A stretch of 64,000 bases of DNA, from positions 49,162-113,161 of the forward strand of contig CAYPHX010000001.1 in assembly GCA_964410635.1 (NCBI GenBank), read 5' to 3'. The position numbers and the translations under genes are program-made. Below the pieces are notes generated by a model. It was given only the letters and a program-made list of their open reading frames with translations, had not been told where the DNA came from and made no database searches. Positions within the stretch are counted from its first letter, which is position 1; every line of letters starts with the position of its first letter. The DNA is from Erysipelothrix sp964410635. GTDB lineage: Bacteria > Bacillota_I > Bacilli_A > Erysipelotrichales > Erysipelotrichaceae. Below, piece by piece: positions 42,158-50,320 of the stretch.

Positions 42158-43328
42158 CACGAGATAAAACTAATTCTTCATCAGTTGGGACAACCCACAC
42201 ATCGACTTTTGATCCTTCTGTACTGATAAGTGTTTCTTTTCCGCGTGTTTTTGCGTTTAATTCTTCATTATAATCTAATCCCATACCATTTTTTAAACTG
42301 TCTAGGATTGCAGCACGCATACCTGTGTCATTTTCTCCAAGTCCTGCTGTAAATACAACTGCATCTACGTGACCTAATTGCATTGCGAATCCACCAACAA
42401 CTTGGCGTACACGCTCTACATAGATTTCACGTGTTAAGATTGCACGTTTATTGCCTTCTAAGATTGCATCTTCAACTTCACGTGCATCACTTGAAACACC
42501 TGAAATTCCTAACATTCCTGATTTCTTATTAAAGATATCGAGGATTTCATAAGCACTCTTGTCTAGTTTTTGCATTAAGTATGTCACGATTGCAGGGTCA
42601 ACATCACCTGTACGTGTTCCCATCATAATTCCTGATAGTGGTGTGAATCCCATGGATGTGTTAACACATTTACCGTTTTCTACAGCTGAGATTGATGCAC
42701 CGTTTCCTAAGTGTAATGTAATAACGTTTAGACCTTCTGTATCGCGTCCCATCAACTCAGCAACACGTTGTGATACGTATTGGTGTGATGTTCCGTGCAT
42801 ACCATAACGTCTAACTTTTAGATCTTCATAGTACTCATATGGTAATGGGTAAACAAATACCTCTGGTTGCATTGTTTGGTGGAATGCTGTATCAAATGAG
42901 AATGTATGTGTCGCATTTGGTAATGCTTTATTGAATGAACGATACCCAATTAAGTTTGCTGGGTTATGTAGTGGTGCTAAATCATTTAACTCCTCTACAA
43001 GTGCAATATTTTCTGGTGTAGCAAGAACTGTCTTTGAGAAATACTCTCCACCGTGAACAATTCTATGTCCTACTGCGACAATTTCGTCTAATTTTTCAAC
43101 GATTTTTTTATCGACTAGTGCGTTCAATACTAAATCTGCGGCAACGTTATGATCCGGAATATCTAAAACATCCTTGTCCTTGTTTCCATTATATTTAATA
43201 TTGAATACACCATCATTTAAACCAATACGTTCAACCACTCCTGAACATAGTACTTCTTCTTCAGGCATTGAAAATAGTTGGAATTTTAGTGAACTACTTC
43301 CTGCATTAACTGCTAAAACTTTACTCAT
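42132..43328 (-). CDS. ackA: acetate kinase
   Basis: AckA makes ATP from acetyl phosphate in fermentation. The 398-residue protein has NAGSSSLKFQLF at the N-terminus, HRIVHGG, the HLGNGAS phosphate-site motif and TSMGFTPLSGIMMGTRTGD. The length is normal. It overlaps the ylxM end by 8 bases and runs into nrnA. No phosphotransacetylase gene lies in the window. Placement downstream of smc-ftsY-ylxM, where ffh is usual, is unusual. Confidence 0.97.
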   Translation of the reverse strand: MSKVLAVNAGSSSLKFQLFSMPEEEVLCSGVVERIGLNDGVFNIKYNGNKDKDVLDIPDHNVAADLVLNALVDKKIVEKLDEIVAVGHRIVHGGEYFSKTVLATPENIALVEELNDLAPLHNPANLIGYRSFNKALPNATHTFSFDTAFHQTMQPEVFVYPLPYEYYEDLKVRRYGMHGTSHQYVSQRVAELMGRDTEGLNVITLHLGNGASISAVENGKCVNTSMGFTPLSGIMMGTRTGDVDPAIVTYLMQKLDKSAYEILDIFNKKSGMLGISGVSSDAREVEDAILEGNKRAILTREIYVERVRQVVGGFAMQLGHVDAVVFTAGLGENDTGMRAAILDSLKNGMGLDYNEELNAKTRGKETLISTEGSKVDVWVVPTDEELVLSRDAFGIHNK

Positions 43329-43635
43329 AATTTCCTCCTCGTTTATGTCTTTTTAATATTTCATTGACATCTTCATTATTTATCGATTCTAAGTCTCGAT
43401 AAAGACTATCATATCTTACCACAAATTGAAGCTTGTTTTCCATTTCATGCAAGAAATCACGGGTTCTTTTTAAAATATCATAGACACCCGCTCGTGATAT
43501 TTTTAATATGTCAGCAATTTCTTGATAGGAAAGATCATCATGGTAATAATATTGAAATACTTCTTTTTGTCGATCAGTAAGTAATACTTCATAGACATCA
43601 TAATAAGTATTTAATTTAATCATTTCATCAAGCAT
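43321..43635 (-). CDS. ylxM: YlxM/p13-like DNA-binding protein
   Basis: The 104-residue protein has a sigma-70 region 4-like helix-turn-helix: LTDRQKEVFQYYYHDD, LSYQEIADILKISRAGVYDILKR. The family is found beside ffh or ftsY and is proposed to modulate the signal recognition particle pathway. It overlaps ftsY by 8 bases. The ffh gene that normally follows is absent, with ackA in its place. Confidence 0.9.
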   Translation of the reverse strand: MLDEMIKLNTYYDVYEVLLTDRQKEVFQYYYHDDLSYQEIADILKISRAGVYDILKRTRDFLHEMENKLQFVVRYDSLYRDLESINNEDVNEILKRHKRGGNYE

Positions 43636-44566
43636 CGTGTTTCACCAGGCTTGATAGATATGAATCAATATCAAACTCACGTAAGTCTTCTAATCCCTCA
43701 CCTAAGCCAATATAACTCACTTTCAATTCTAACTCATCTTTAATACTGAGTAAGACACCACCTTTTGGTGATCCATCCAGTTTTGTAACGATTAGTGAAT
43801 CAATGGGTGTCACTTCTGTAAAGTTCTTCGCTTGTGAAATACCATTTTGTCCTGTGTTTCCATCGAGTACAAGATATGTCTGATCAATGCCGCCTGCCTC
43901 TTTTGTGAGTACACGGCGCATCTTATCTAATTCTTTCATCAAGTTCACTTTATTTTGAAGTCGTCCAGCACTATCACAGATCACAAGATCATATTCATGT
44001 TCTTTAGCATGACGTATTGCACCCACGTACACAGACGCTGGGTCTTCATTTTCAACGCCACCGAAGAAACCAACACCAACGCGTTCTGCCCATAGTTTCA
44101 ACTGATTACTTCCTGCTGCTCTAAATGTATCGCCACCTACAAGTAAAACTTTTTTTCCTTGTGTATGGTAGTGATGCGCTAGCTTTGCAGATGTAGTCGT
44201 TTTTCCTGTGCCATTAACTCCAACCATTAGGAAGACATTTAATCTATCTTCTAATTGATAGGGTTCAACATTTTCTCCATATTGATTTTTAATGACTTGG
44301 ATCAATAGGTCTAATGCCTCATCTTCATCCTTGATGTTTTTCATTTGTTTTCTAAAAGCTTTAATAATTTTACGTGCACTTTTAACCGAGACATCTGCCT
44401 GTATTAGATGTGCTAGTAAATTATCATACCAAAGATCATCGAAGTTTGTTTTACCTGCAAATAATCCTAATATTTTATCACCAAATGATTCTCTAGTTTT
44501 TTCAAATCCGACTTGGTATAGTTCTTCATCTTTTTTTGACTTAAACATTTTCTTGAAAAATGTCAT
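43628..44566 (-). CDS. ftsY: signal recognition particle receptor FtsY
   Basis: The 312-residue GTPase docks ribosome-SRP complexes at the membrane. Motifs are GVNGTGKTTTSAKLA, GDTFRAAGSNQLK, CDSAGRLQNK, TKLDGSPKGG and GLGEGLEDL. The acidic A domain found in many bacteria is nearly absent: the protein starts with a short basic helix MTFFKKMFKSKKDE leading into the N domain, which can contact lipids directly. It overlaps smc by 4 bases (ATGA). Confidence 0.96.
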   Translation of the reverse strand: MTFFKKMFKSKKDEELYQVGFEKTRESFGDKILGLFAGKTNFDDLWYDNLLAHLIQADVSVKSARKIIKAFRKQMKNIKDEDEALDLLIQVIKNQYGENVEPYQLEDRLNVFLMVGVNGTGKTTTSAKLAHHYHTQGKKVLLVGGDTFRAAGSNQLKLWAERVGVGFFGGVENEDPASVYVGAIRHAKEHEYDLVICDSAGRLQNKVNLMKELDKMRRVLTKEAGGIDQTYLVLDGNTGQNGISQAKNFTEVTPIDSLIVTKLDGSPKGGVLLSIKDELELKVSYIGLGEGLEDLREFDIDSYLSSLVKHDA

Positions 44567-47490
44567 GATACAGCCTCCTTCAACTCAATAGCTTCGTCCA
44601 AACGGACTGTTAGTAAGGATGATACACCCTTTGTAGGCATGGTGACACCATATAAGACATCACACTTCGCCATTGTACCTGGACGGTGTGTAATAAGAAT
44701 AAATTGCGTATCATCTTCAGATATTTCTTGAATATAATCTGCTAAACGTTCAACGTTGACTTGGTCAAGAGCCGCTTCTACTTCATCAAAAATACAAAGT
44801 GGAACAGTTCTTGCCTTAATTATTGCGAACAAGACTGAGATTGCAATGAGTGATTTCTCTCCTCCGGAAAACAGTCTGATATTTTGAACTGATTTTCCAG
44901 GTGGTTGAACATCAATGTCTATACCTGTATTCAGTAAGTCATCTGGATCTTCTAGGATCAGTTTTGCATGACCTCCCTTGAATAATTTTGAGAATACATC
45001 TTGAAGTTCGTTGTTGATTTTATCAAACATGTCTTTAAACTGTACTTCCATAATTTCATCAAGTTCACTGATAATACTTAAGATTTTCTCGCGACTTAAG
45101 ACTAAGTCTTCAAGTTGCTTACTTAAGAACTCATAGCGTTCTTTAACTTCAGCATATTCTTCAGGTGCATCAAGATTAACATTACCCAATCTTTGAATCT
45201 CACCACGAAGTTTTAATACTTCATCTTTTTCATCTTTTTTAGATGCATCATAAATGTTTTCTAATGCATATTCATAAGTCATTTGATATTCAGTTGAAAG
45301 ACGATTGAATGCATTGTCTAATTGTACTTCAAATCGTGTATTATTCATTTTAATATCTGTAATCTTTTGTGTGATTTCGCGAAGACTTTGTCTTGCTTCT
45401 CTCATTAGTTTTACTTTGGATTGTAATTCATTTGAGATTGCCAGACGTCTCTCTCTAATTAATGAGAGTGTCGATGTTGTTTCATCACGTGCCATTAAAG
45501 CTTGGTTAAGCTTCAGTATCACTTCATCAACAATATCCTCTTCATGATTCCCTTTTACATCCAATGCATCATAATCCGCTTGTAAACGTTCATATTGCGC
45601 ACGTTTTACATCTAATAGTGGTTCTACCTGAGCAAAAGCAATACGTTTTTGAAGTAGACTCTCATTTTCTTTTCTTAGATTTTGATTTAACTTATCGATG
45701 TTCATATCAATCTCATCAAGTTGAACATTAAAACACTCTAACTGTTTATTGATATTATCTATCTCAATTTTAATTGAAGCATTTGAGTTGGATGCATTAA
45801 CACTGCGTCCACCGGTCATGCGTCCACCTGTATGGATAATGTCGCCATCAAGTGTTACGATTCTATAATTGAAATTTAATCGTTTTGCTAAAACATTGGC
45901 ATTTTCTATTGTATCTACAACAACGACATTTCCAAGTAAGTTGTCACGTAGTTCATGATAAATCTCTTTTGTATCAACAAAATCACTTGCAACACCTAAG
46001 AATCCCTCAGCGTGTTCACAAATTACTTGTGCATCGCGATGAATATAACGCCCTTTAACTACATTCAATGGAATAAATGTGGCACGCCCTGATTTATTTC
46101 TCTTTAAGAAGTTAATCGCATTAACTGCAGATTCTGAGTTTTCAGTTACAATGTGCATATTTGCTCCAGCAAGTGTTGTATTAATTGCCGTATCATATTC
46201 AATGTCACTTGTTAAAATATTTGAAATAACATCATGAACCCCATAAATTGTTTCTTTGTTCTTCATGATTGTCTGCACACCAACATTATGTTCAAATGGT
46301 CTTGAGAGTCGGTGATTGAGAATATTCAGTCTATCTTTTAGAGTTGATGTTTGTGAGTGAATACTCGCTCTTTTTTGAGTTTCATGATTTAAATTGGCTT
46401 GTAGATCTTGCGTTGTTTTTTGTAAAAACTCTGTTTCTGCCTTTAATTGTTTGTGTCTTGAACTGCGTTCATCAAACTCAGTTTTAGCTTCCATAACTTT
46501 CATATGGAGTTCTTTGGCTTTCTCTTCAACATTCCCAACTTCAATGACATACTTACGTTTCTCATCAATTTCGATTTTACGTGTTTCTAAAGTACCAATT
46601 TCACGAACCAGTTGCATCATCTTATCTTGAGATTTGGAAATCTGTTGATCCAGACTAAACTCTTCTTGACGCTTTTGTTCTTGATCATGTTCTAAAACAC
46701 CGATCTGTGTTTCTAAAGTTGCTGATTCACTTTCTAAATCATAAAGTGTTTGTTTATTCTCTTTCATTGTATTGTCTAATGTTTGAATATCAGACACAAG
46801 AACAGAAACTTCAATCTTTTCAAGTGCTTCTCTTTTCACTGCAAATGTTTCTGCTTTTTCTGCAGCACGCTTTAAAGGTCTAACTTGTTTTTCAATCTCA
46901 TCTACAATATCTTGCATACGTTCAACATTTTCTTGTGTACGCTCTAATTTTCGAATCGATTCAAGTTTACGTCTTTTGTATTTAGCAACTCCTGCTGCTT
47001 CTTCAAATATCATTCTTCTGTCAGTTGGTTTTGCTTCTGCAAAGAAGTTAATAGAACCTTGAGAAATCATGCTTAATGAATCGCGTCCTAAACCTGTATC
47101 GAGTACTAAGTCATGGACATCACGTAAGCGACATGTCACTTTGTTAATCATATATTCAGATTCACGTGTATCACGGTATAATTTTCTGGTGACTTCTACT
47201 TCTTCATACTCACTGTTTAATACTTTCTTTTCATTATTAAAAACTAAAGTAACTTGAGCTATGTTAACTCTTTTTCGAGTTTCAGAACCATTAAAAATAA
47301 CATCTGTCATATTTGTTCCACGCATTTGTTTTACGGATTGTTCTCCTAAAACCCAACGTATCGCATCACTGATGTTACTTTTCCCGCACCCATTAGGTCC
47401 TACGACTCCTGTAACAGGATCATCAAAATTTATTACGACTTTATCCGCAAAGGATTTAAAGCCTTGCATTTCAATTTTTTTAAGGAACAT
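44563..47490 (-). CDS. smc: chromosome condensation ATPase SMC, short-armed
   Basis: The product has 976 residues. It has Walker A GPNGCGKSNISDAI (about 33-46), a first coiled coil (about 165-400), a hinge (about 405-560, with GGRMTGGRSVNAS at its end) and a second coiled coil. The ABC signature RLFSGGEKSLIA and Walker B CIFDEVEAALDQ follow. It condenses and segregates the chromosome with ScpAB. Typical Firmicutes SMC is near 1180 residues, so the arms here are markedly shorter. The frame opens at 47532, but the ATG at 47490 with GGAGGTAATT gives the usual MFLKKIEMQGFKSF start. It begins the smc-ftsY operon. Confidence 0.96.
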   Translation of the reverse strand: MFLKKIEMQGFKSFADKVVINFDDPVTGVVGPNGCGKSNISDAIRWVLGEQSVKQMRGTNMTDVIFNGSETRKRVNIAQVTLVFNNEKKVLNSEYEEVEVTRKLYRDTRESEYMINKVTCRLRDVHDLVLDTGLGRDSLSMISQGSINFFAEAKPTDRRMIFEEAAGVAKYKRRKLESIRKLERTQENVERMQDIVDEIEKQVRPLKRAAEKAETFAVKREALEKIEVSVLVSDIQTLDNTMKENKQTLYDLESESATLETQIGVLEHDQEQKRQEEFSLDQQISKSQDKMMQLVREIGTLETRKIEIDEKRKYVIEVGNVEEKAKELHMKVMEAKTEFDERSSRHKQLKAETEFLQKTTQDLQANLNHETQKRASIHSQTSTLKDRLNILNHRLSRPFEHNVGVQTIMKNKETIYGVHDVISNILTSDIEYDTAINTTLAGANMHIVTENSESAVNAINFLKRNKSGRATFIPLNVVKGRYIHRDAQVICEHAEGFLGVASDFVDTKEIYHELRDNLLGNVVVVDTIENANVLAKRLNFNYRIVTLDGDIIHTGGRMTGGRSVNASNSNASIKIEIDNINKQLECFNVQLDEIDMNIDKLNQNLRKENESLLQKRIAFAQVEPLLDVKRAQYERLQADYDALDVKGNHEEDIVDEVILKLNQALMARDETTSTLSLIRERRLAISNELQSKVKLMREARQSLREITQKITDIKMNNTRFEVQLDNAFNRLSTEYQMTYEYALENIYDASKKDEKDEVLKLRGEIQRLGNVNLDAPEEYAEVKERYEFLSKQLEDLVLSREKILSIISELDEIMEVQFKDMFDKINNELQDVFSKLFKGGHAKLILEDPDDLLNTGIDIDVQPPGKSVQNIRLFSGGEKSLIAISVLFAIIKARTVPLCIFDEVEAALDQVNVERLADYIQEISEDDTQFILITHRPGTMAKCDVLYGVTMPTKGVSSLLTVRLDEAIELKEAVS

Positions 47491-47554
47491 AATTACCTCC
47501 CTATATATCCTTACTATTATAACCGAAATCATGCAAAAAATACAGTGTTTATCA

Positions 47555-47566
47555 CAAGCTAGCTTG
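47555..47566. repeat. 12-bp palindrome in the smc divergent spacer
   Basis: CAAGCTAGCTTG is a perfect palindrome in the 167-base spacer between smc and the plus-strand gene at 47658. It is followed 4 bases later by a second palindrome, GTTTAAAC (47571-47578). It may be a regulator site; no partner is identified. Confidence 0.45.
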
Positions 47567-47657
47567 CTTTGTTTAAACGAAAGATTTGTGAAGATTCTAC
47601 GATTTAATATGATTTCTTAATAAAGTGGTGTATAGTTATATAGATTGAGGTGAAAAA

Positions 47658-48176
47658 ATGAGTAAAAAACTAATAGCAATTGCATCTTTACTCGTCGTAT
47701 TTATCGTTGTTCCAATATTTTTATATTTTTATTTTACTCCTAAAAGTATCAATAGTATGGCACTTACAAGAGATAAAATCAGTGAACACTCTTATGCTGA
47801 TTACTTCAAAGACATCAAGCAGCACCAAGGTAAAAGACTACTTTATGTCAAAGATAGTAATGTCGATAATTCTTATTTAGAAGCAGGCATCCTTTATTCT
47901 GTATTGGATGAGTATGAGGGCGATAATTTATCAGTAGAAATGCAAATATTAGATACTTCAAACGAGAAGGATTTAACAGTAACACAATTAAAAGATCGTC
48001 TTTCAATTGAAACAACACCAGCATTGGTGCTAATTGAAGTTACTGGTACAAAAATAAATGTTCTAAATACATTGGTATATCACGAAGAAGAACCTTTTAC
48101 TAAAGAGACTTTCAAAAAATGGCTCTTTGAACAAGGTATTTGGGATGGACCTTATTTAGAATCAAGCGAATTATAA
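47658..48176 (+). CDS. membrane-anchored thioredoxin-fold-like protein lacking CXXC
   Basis: The 172-residue protein has one N-terminal membrane anchor (IAIASLLVVFIVVPIFLYFYF, about 6-26). An extracytoplasmic domain follows with the layout of a thioredoxin fold: a GKRLLYVKD strand, a central helix, TTPALVLIEV with the cis-Pro position, and a C-terminal helix ending in KKWLFEQG. There is no cysteine in the domain, so it cannot be a redox enzyme. It could be a structural or chaperone-like relative. Its ribosome site is GAGGTG. It shares a bidirectional terminator with the convergent GNAT gene. Confidence 0.7.
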   Translation: MSKKLIAIASLLVVFIVVPIFLYFYFTPKSINSMALTRDKISEHSYADYFKDIKQHQGKRLLYVKDSNVDNSYLEAGILYSVLDEYEGDNLSVEMQILDTSNEKDLTVTQLKDRLSIETTPALVLIEVTGTKINVLNTLVYHEEEPFTKETFKKWLFEQGIWDGPYLESSEL

Positions 48177-48180
48177 GCTT

Positions 48181-48214
48181 AAAGGCAAGGAGCACTTACT
48201 CCTTGCCTTTTTTT
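48181..48214. terminator. bidirectional terminator between the thioredoxin-fold gene and the GNAT gene
   Basis: A 12-bp perfect stem (48181-48192 with 48199-48210), 6-nt loop and flanking T/A runs serve both strands. The GNAT stop codon (48196-48198) lies in the loop, and the last four GNAT codons form one arm. Confidence 0.88.
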
Positions 48215-48780
48215 AGTGCTGTTTCTATATAGTGAACGGGATACTTTTCCCAGTACTCAAGATATGATGTCATATTATTAATGTTTAATGCCTTTTGATA
48301 GAGTCTAAAATGAACTTTAATGTTTTTAGGTTGCCAAAGTTCTTCATAAGGATACTGATAAGTCATATTTAAGCGGTTCATGACTGCACCACTTTTATGA
48401 TTTTTGATATCATGGGTTGCTGTTATATAAGGTAGTCCAATATCTTTGGCATATGGGATTATACATTGTGATGCCTCAGTAATGATACCCTTTCCTTGAT
48501 GTTTCGCAAGTAAACCGTAACCAAAATCATGACTCTTAGCATTTGATAAATGTATATAACCAATCATTAAATTATCTTCTTTTAAACACACTGCGAATTT
48601 ATGGTCCAGTGTATTTTTATAGAATGACTCATAAAACTCAATGGCATCTTCCAATGATTTCAATGGATTCCATGGTAAGTATGTATTCAAATCTTTATCG
48701 CTGAATATTTCATAAATTTGTGTGATGTCTTTTTTTTGAACTGTTCTTATTATTAATCTATCTGTTTCAAATTGTTTCAT
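48196..48780 (-). CDS. GNAT acetyltransferase, RimJ/RimL type
   Basis: The 194-residue protein has the GNAT pattern: TDRLIIRTVQKKD, YGLLAKHQGKGIITEA (acetyl-CoA loop) and TATHDIKNHKSGAVMNRLN. This subfamily (Acetyltransf_3) acetylates protein N-termini, antibiotics or other amines; the substrate cannot be told. An AAGGAGCAGT ribosome site fits the ATG. It is separated from rpe by a terminator, so it may be expressed independently. Confidence 0.85.
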   Translation of the reverse strand: MKQFETDRLIIRTVQKKDITQIYEIFSDKDLNTYLPWNPLKSLEDAIEFYESFYKNTLDHKFAVCLKEDNLMIGYIHLSNAKSHDFGYGLLAKHQGKGIITEASQCIIPYAKDIGLPYITATHDIKNHKSGAVMNRLNMTYQYPYEELWQPKNIKVHFRLYQKALNINNMTSYLEYWEKYPVHYIETALKKGKE

Positions 48781-48794
48781 ACTGCTCCTTAAAA

Positions 48795-48816
48795 AAAGAT
48801 ATCATAAGATATCTTT
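48795..48816 (-). terminator. terminator after rpe
   Basis: A 9-bp perfect stem (48795-48803 with 48808-48816) with an ATAA loop is followed on the minus strand by TTTTTTT. It lies 3 bases after the rpe stop. Confidence 0.88.
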
Positions 48817-48819
48817 AGT

Positions 48820-49467
48820 TTATAATAATGATGCGACTTTCTTTTCGATTTCTTCTCCAAAGATATAAGATCCAGCAACCAACACATCAGCGCCATGTTC
48901 GCGTGATTCTTTTCCTGTTTCTTCATTAATTCCGCCATCGACAGAAATAAGATAGCCATAATTATTAAGACTTCTTAATTCATCAAACTTTTGGATACGC
49001 TCAAGCATGGATGGAATAAATTTCTGACCACCAAAGCCAGGCTCAACACTCATAACCAATACTAAATCGACATATTTTAGATAAGGTATCGCAAGGTCAA
49101 TGGGTGTGCTGGGTCTTAGTGTAATCCCTGCTTTTAATCCCATTTCATGAAGTGTTTCAATTGCTTTAATTCCATCTTCAACTGAAGCAAATGTTTCGAT
49201 ATGTACAGTGATAGCATCTGCACCTGCATCTTTAAATGCTTCGAAATATTTTGTAGGTTTTTCTATCATTAAGTGAACATCCATAAATGTGTCTGTGATT
49301 TCTGTGATTTGCTTTAAGATACCAGGTCCAAAACTAATGTTATCGACAAATACGCCATCCATAACATCATAATGAAACCATTTAGCGCCTGTCTCCGCAC
49401 GTTTAATTTGAAGACTCATTTGTTTAAAATCAAGTGATAATAGTGATGGTGCAACAATTTTAGTCAT
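48820..49467 (-). CDS. rpe: ribulose-phosphate 3-epimerase
   Basis: This is a 215-residue TIM barrel interconverting ribulose-5-phosphate and xylulose-5-phosphate. Metal and phosphate motifs are HYDVMDGVFVDN, DVHLMI, VEPGFGGQKF and SVDGGINEET. It overlaps rsgA by 8 bases and closes the prpC-prkC-rsgA-rpe cluster as in Bacillus; thiN, which follows there, is absent. Confidence 0.95.
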   Translation of the reverse strand: MTKIVAPSLLSLDFKQMSLQIKRAETGAKWFHYDVMDGVFVDNISFGPGILKQITEITDTFMDVHLMIEKPTKYFEAFKDAGADAITVHIETFASVEDGIKAIETLHEMGLKAGITLRPSTPIDLAIPYLKYVDLVLVMSVEPGFGGQKFIPSMLERIQKFDELRSLNNYGYLISVDGGINEETGKESREHGADVLVAGSYIFGEEIEKKVASLL

Positions 49468-50320
49468 GTTTACGCTCCTTAATTAACGCCAAGCACTCAA
49501 TATAGTGCTCGTAGCGTTCTTTTGATATTTTCTCTTCTTCAATTGCCTTTTTAACAGAACAACCGGGCTCTGTAACATGAAGACAATCTCTAAATCTACA
49601 GGATTCCCAATAGTCTTCAAAATCTGGTACAGTTTTTGAGAACTTTTGTGGATCTAAGTGCTTAAAGTCCAAGGATGAAAATCCTGGTGTATCTGCAACC
49701 CAACCACCTTGTATTTCATAAAGTTGATTGTGTCGTGTTGTATGCTTCCCTCGCCCTAAGACCTTAGAGATTTCTTGTGTCTGTAGTTTGAAGTCCTGAT
49801 TTATTCTATTGATAAGACTGGATTTACCGACACCACTTTGGCCAGCTAAAACTGTAATTTTATCTTTAAATATTTCGGTAAAGCTCACATCTTCTGTATT
49901 ACGATTACTTGTATAAACCTCATAAGAAGATGATTTATAATGATCAACTATTTTTTGTACATTTTCTTCTGTGTCCAAGTCCGTTTTGTTGATTAAAATA
50001 ATTGGTTTAATCCCTTCATAAGAGATTAAAAATATTAAACGATCAACCAAGCGGTAAGAGAAATCTGGTTCTTTAACACTCATTACTATTAATGCTTGAT
50101 CAACATTCGCAACAAGTGGACGTATTAATGCATTCTTGCGCTCCAATACTTTTTGGATAACCCATTTCTCATCTGTATACTCTAAACTAACATGATCTCC
50201 TACAACGGGACGTTTTCCCAGGCGGAGTTTCCCCATCGCTACTGCGATATGAATCTCTCCATCAAATGTTACAGTGTACTGATTCGATATATTCTTTATT
50301 ATCAAACCTGTCTTATTCAT
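49460..50320 (-). CDS. rsgA: small ribosomal subunit biogenesis GTPase RsgA
   Basis: The 286-residue circularly permuted GTPase acts in 30S maturation. It has an N-terminal OB fold, G4 NKTD before G1 GQSGVGKSSLIN, G3 DTPGFSS and a zinc site CRFRDCLHVTEPGC. The frame extends upstream to 50389 inside prkC, but the ATG at 50320 follows GAGGAG and gives MNKTGLIIKN. It overlaps the prkC stop by 8 bases. Confidence 0.95.
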   Translation of the reverse strand: MNKTGLIIKNISNQYTVTFDGEIHIAVAMGKLRLGKRPVVGDHVSLEYTDEKWVIQKVLERKNALIRPLVANVDQALIVMSVKEPDFSYRLVDRLIFLISYEGIKPIILINKTDLDTEENVQKIVDHYKSSSYEVYTSNRNTEDVSFTEIFKDKITVLAGQSGVGKSSLINRINQDFKLQTQEISKVLGRGKHTTRHNQLYEIQGGWVADTPGFSSLDFKHLDPQKFSKTVPDFEDYWESCRFRDCLHVTEPGCSVKKAIEEEKISKERYEHYIECLALIKERKHD

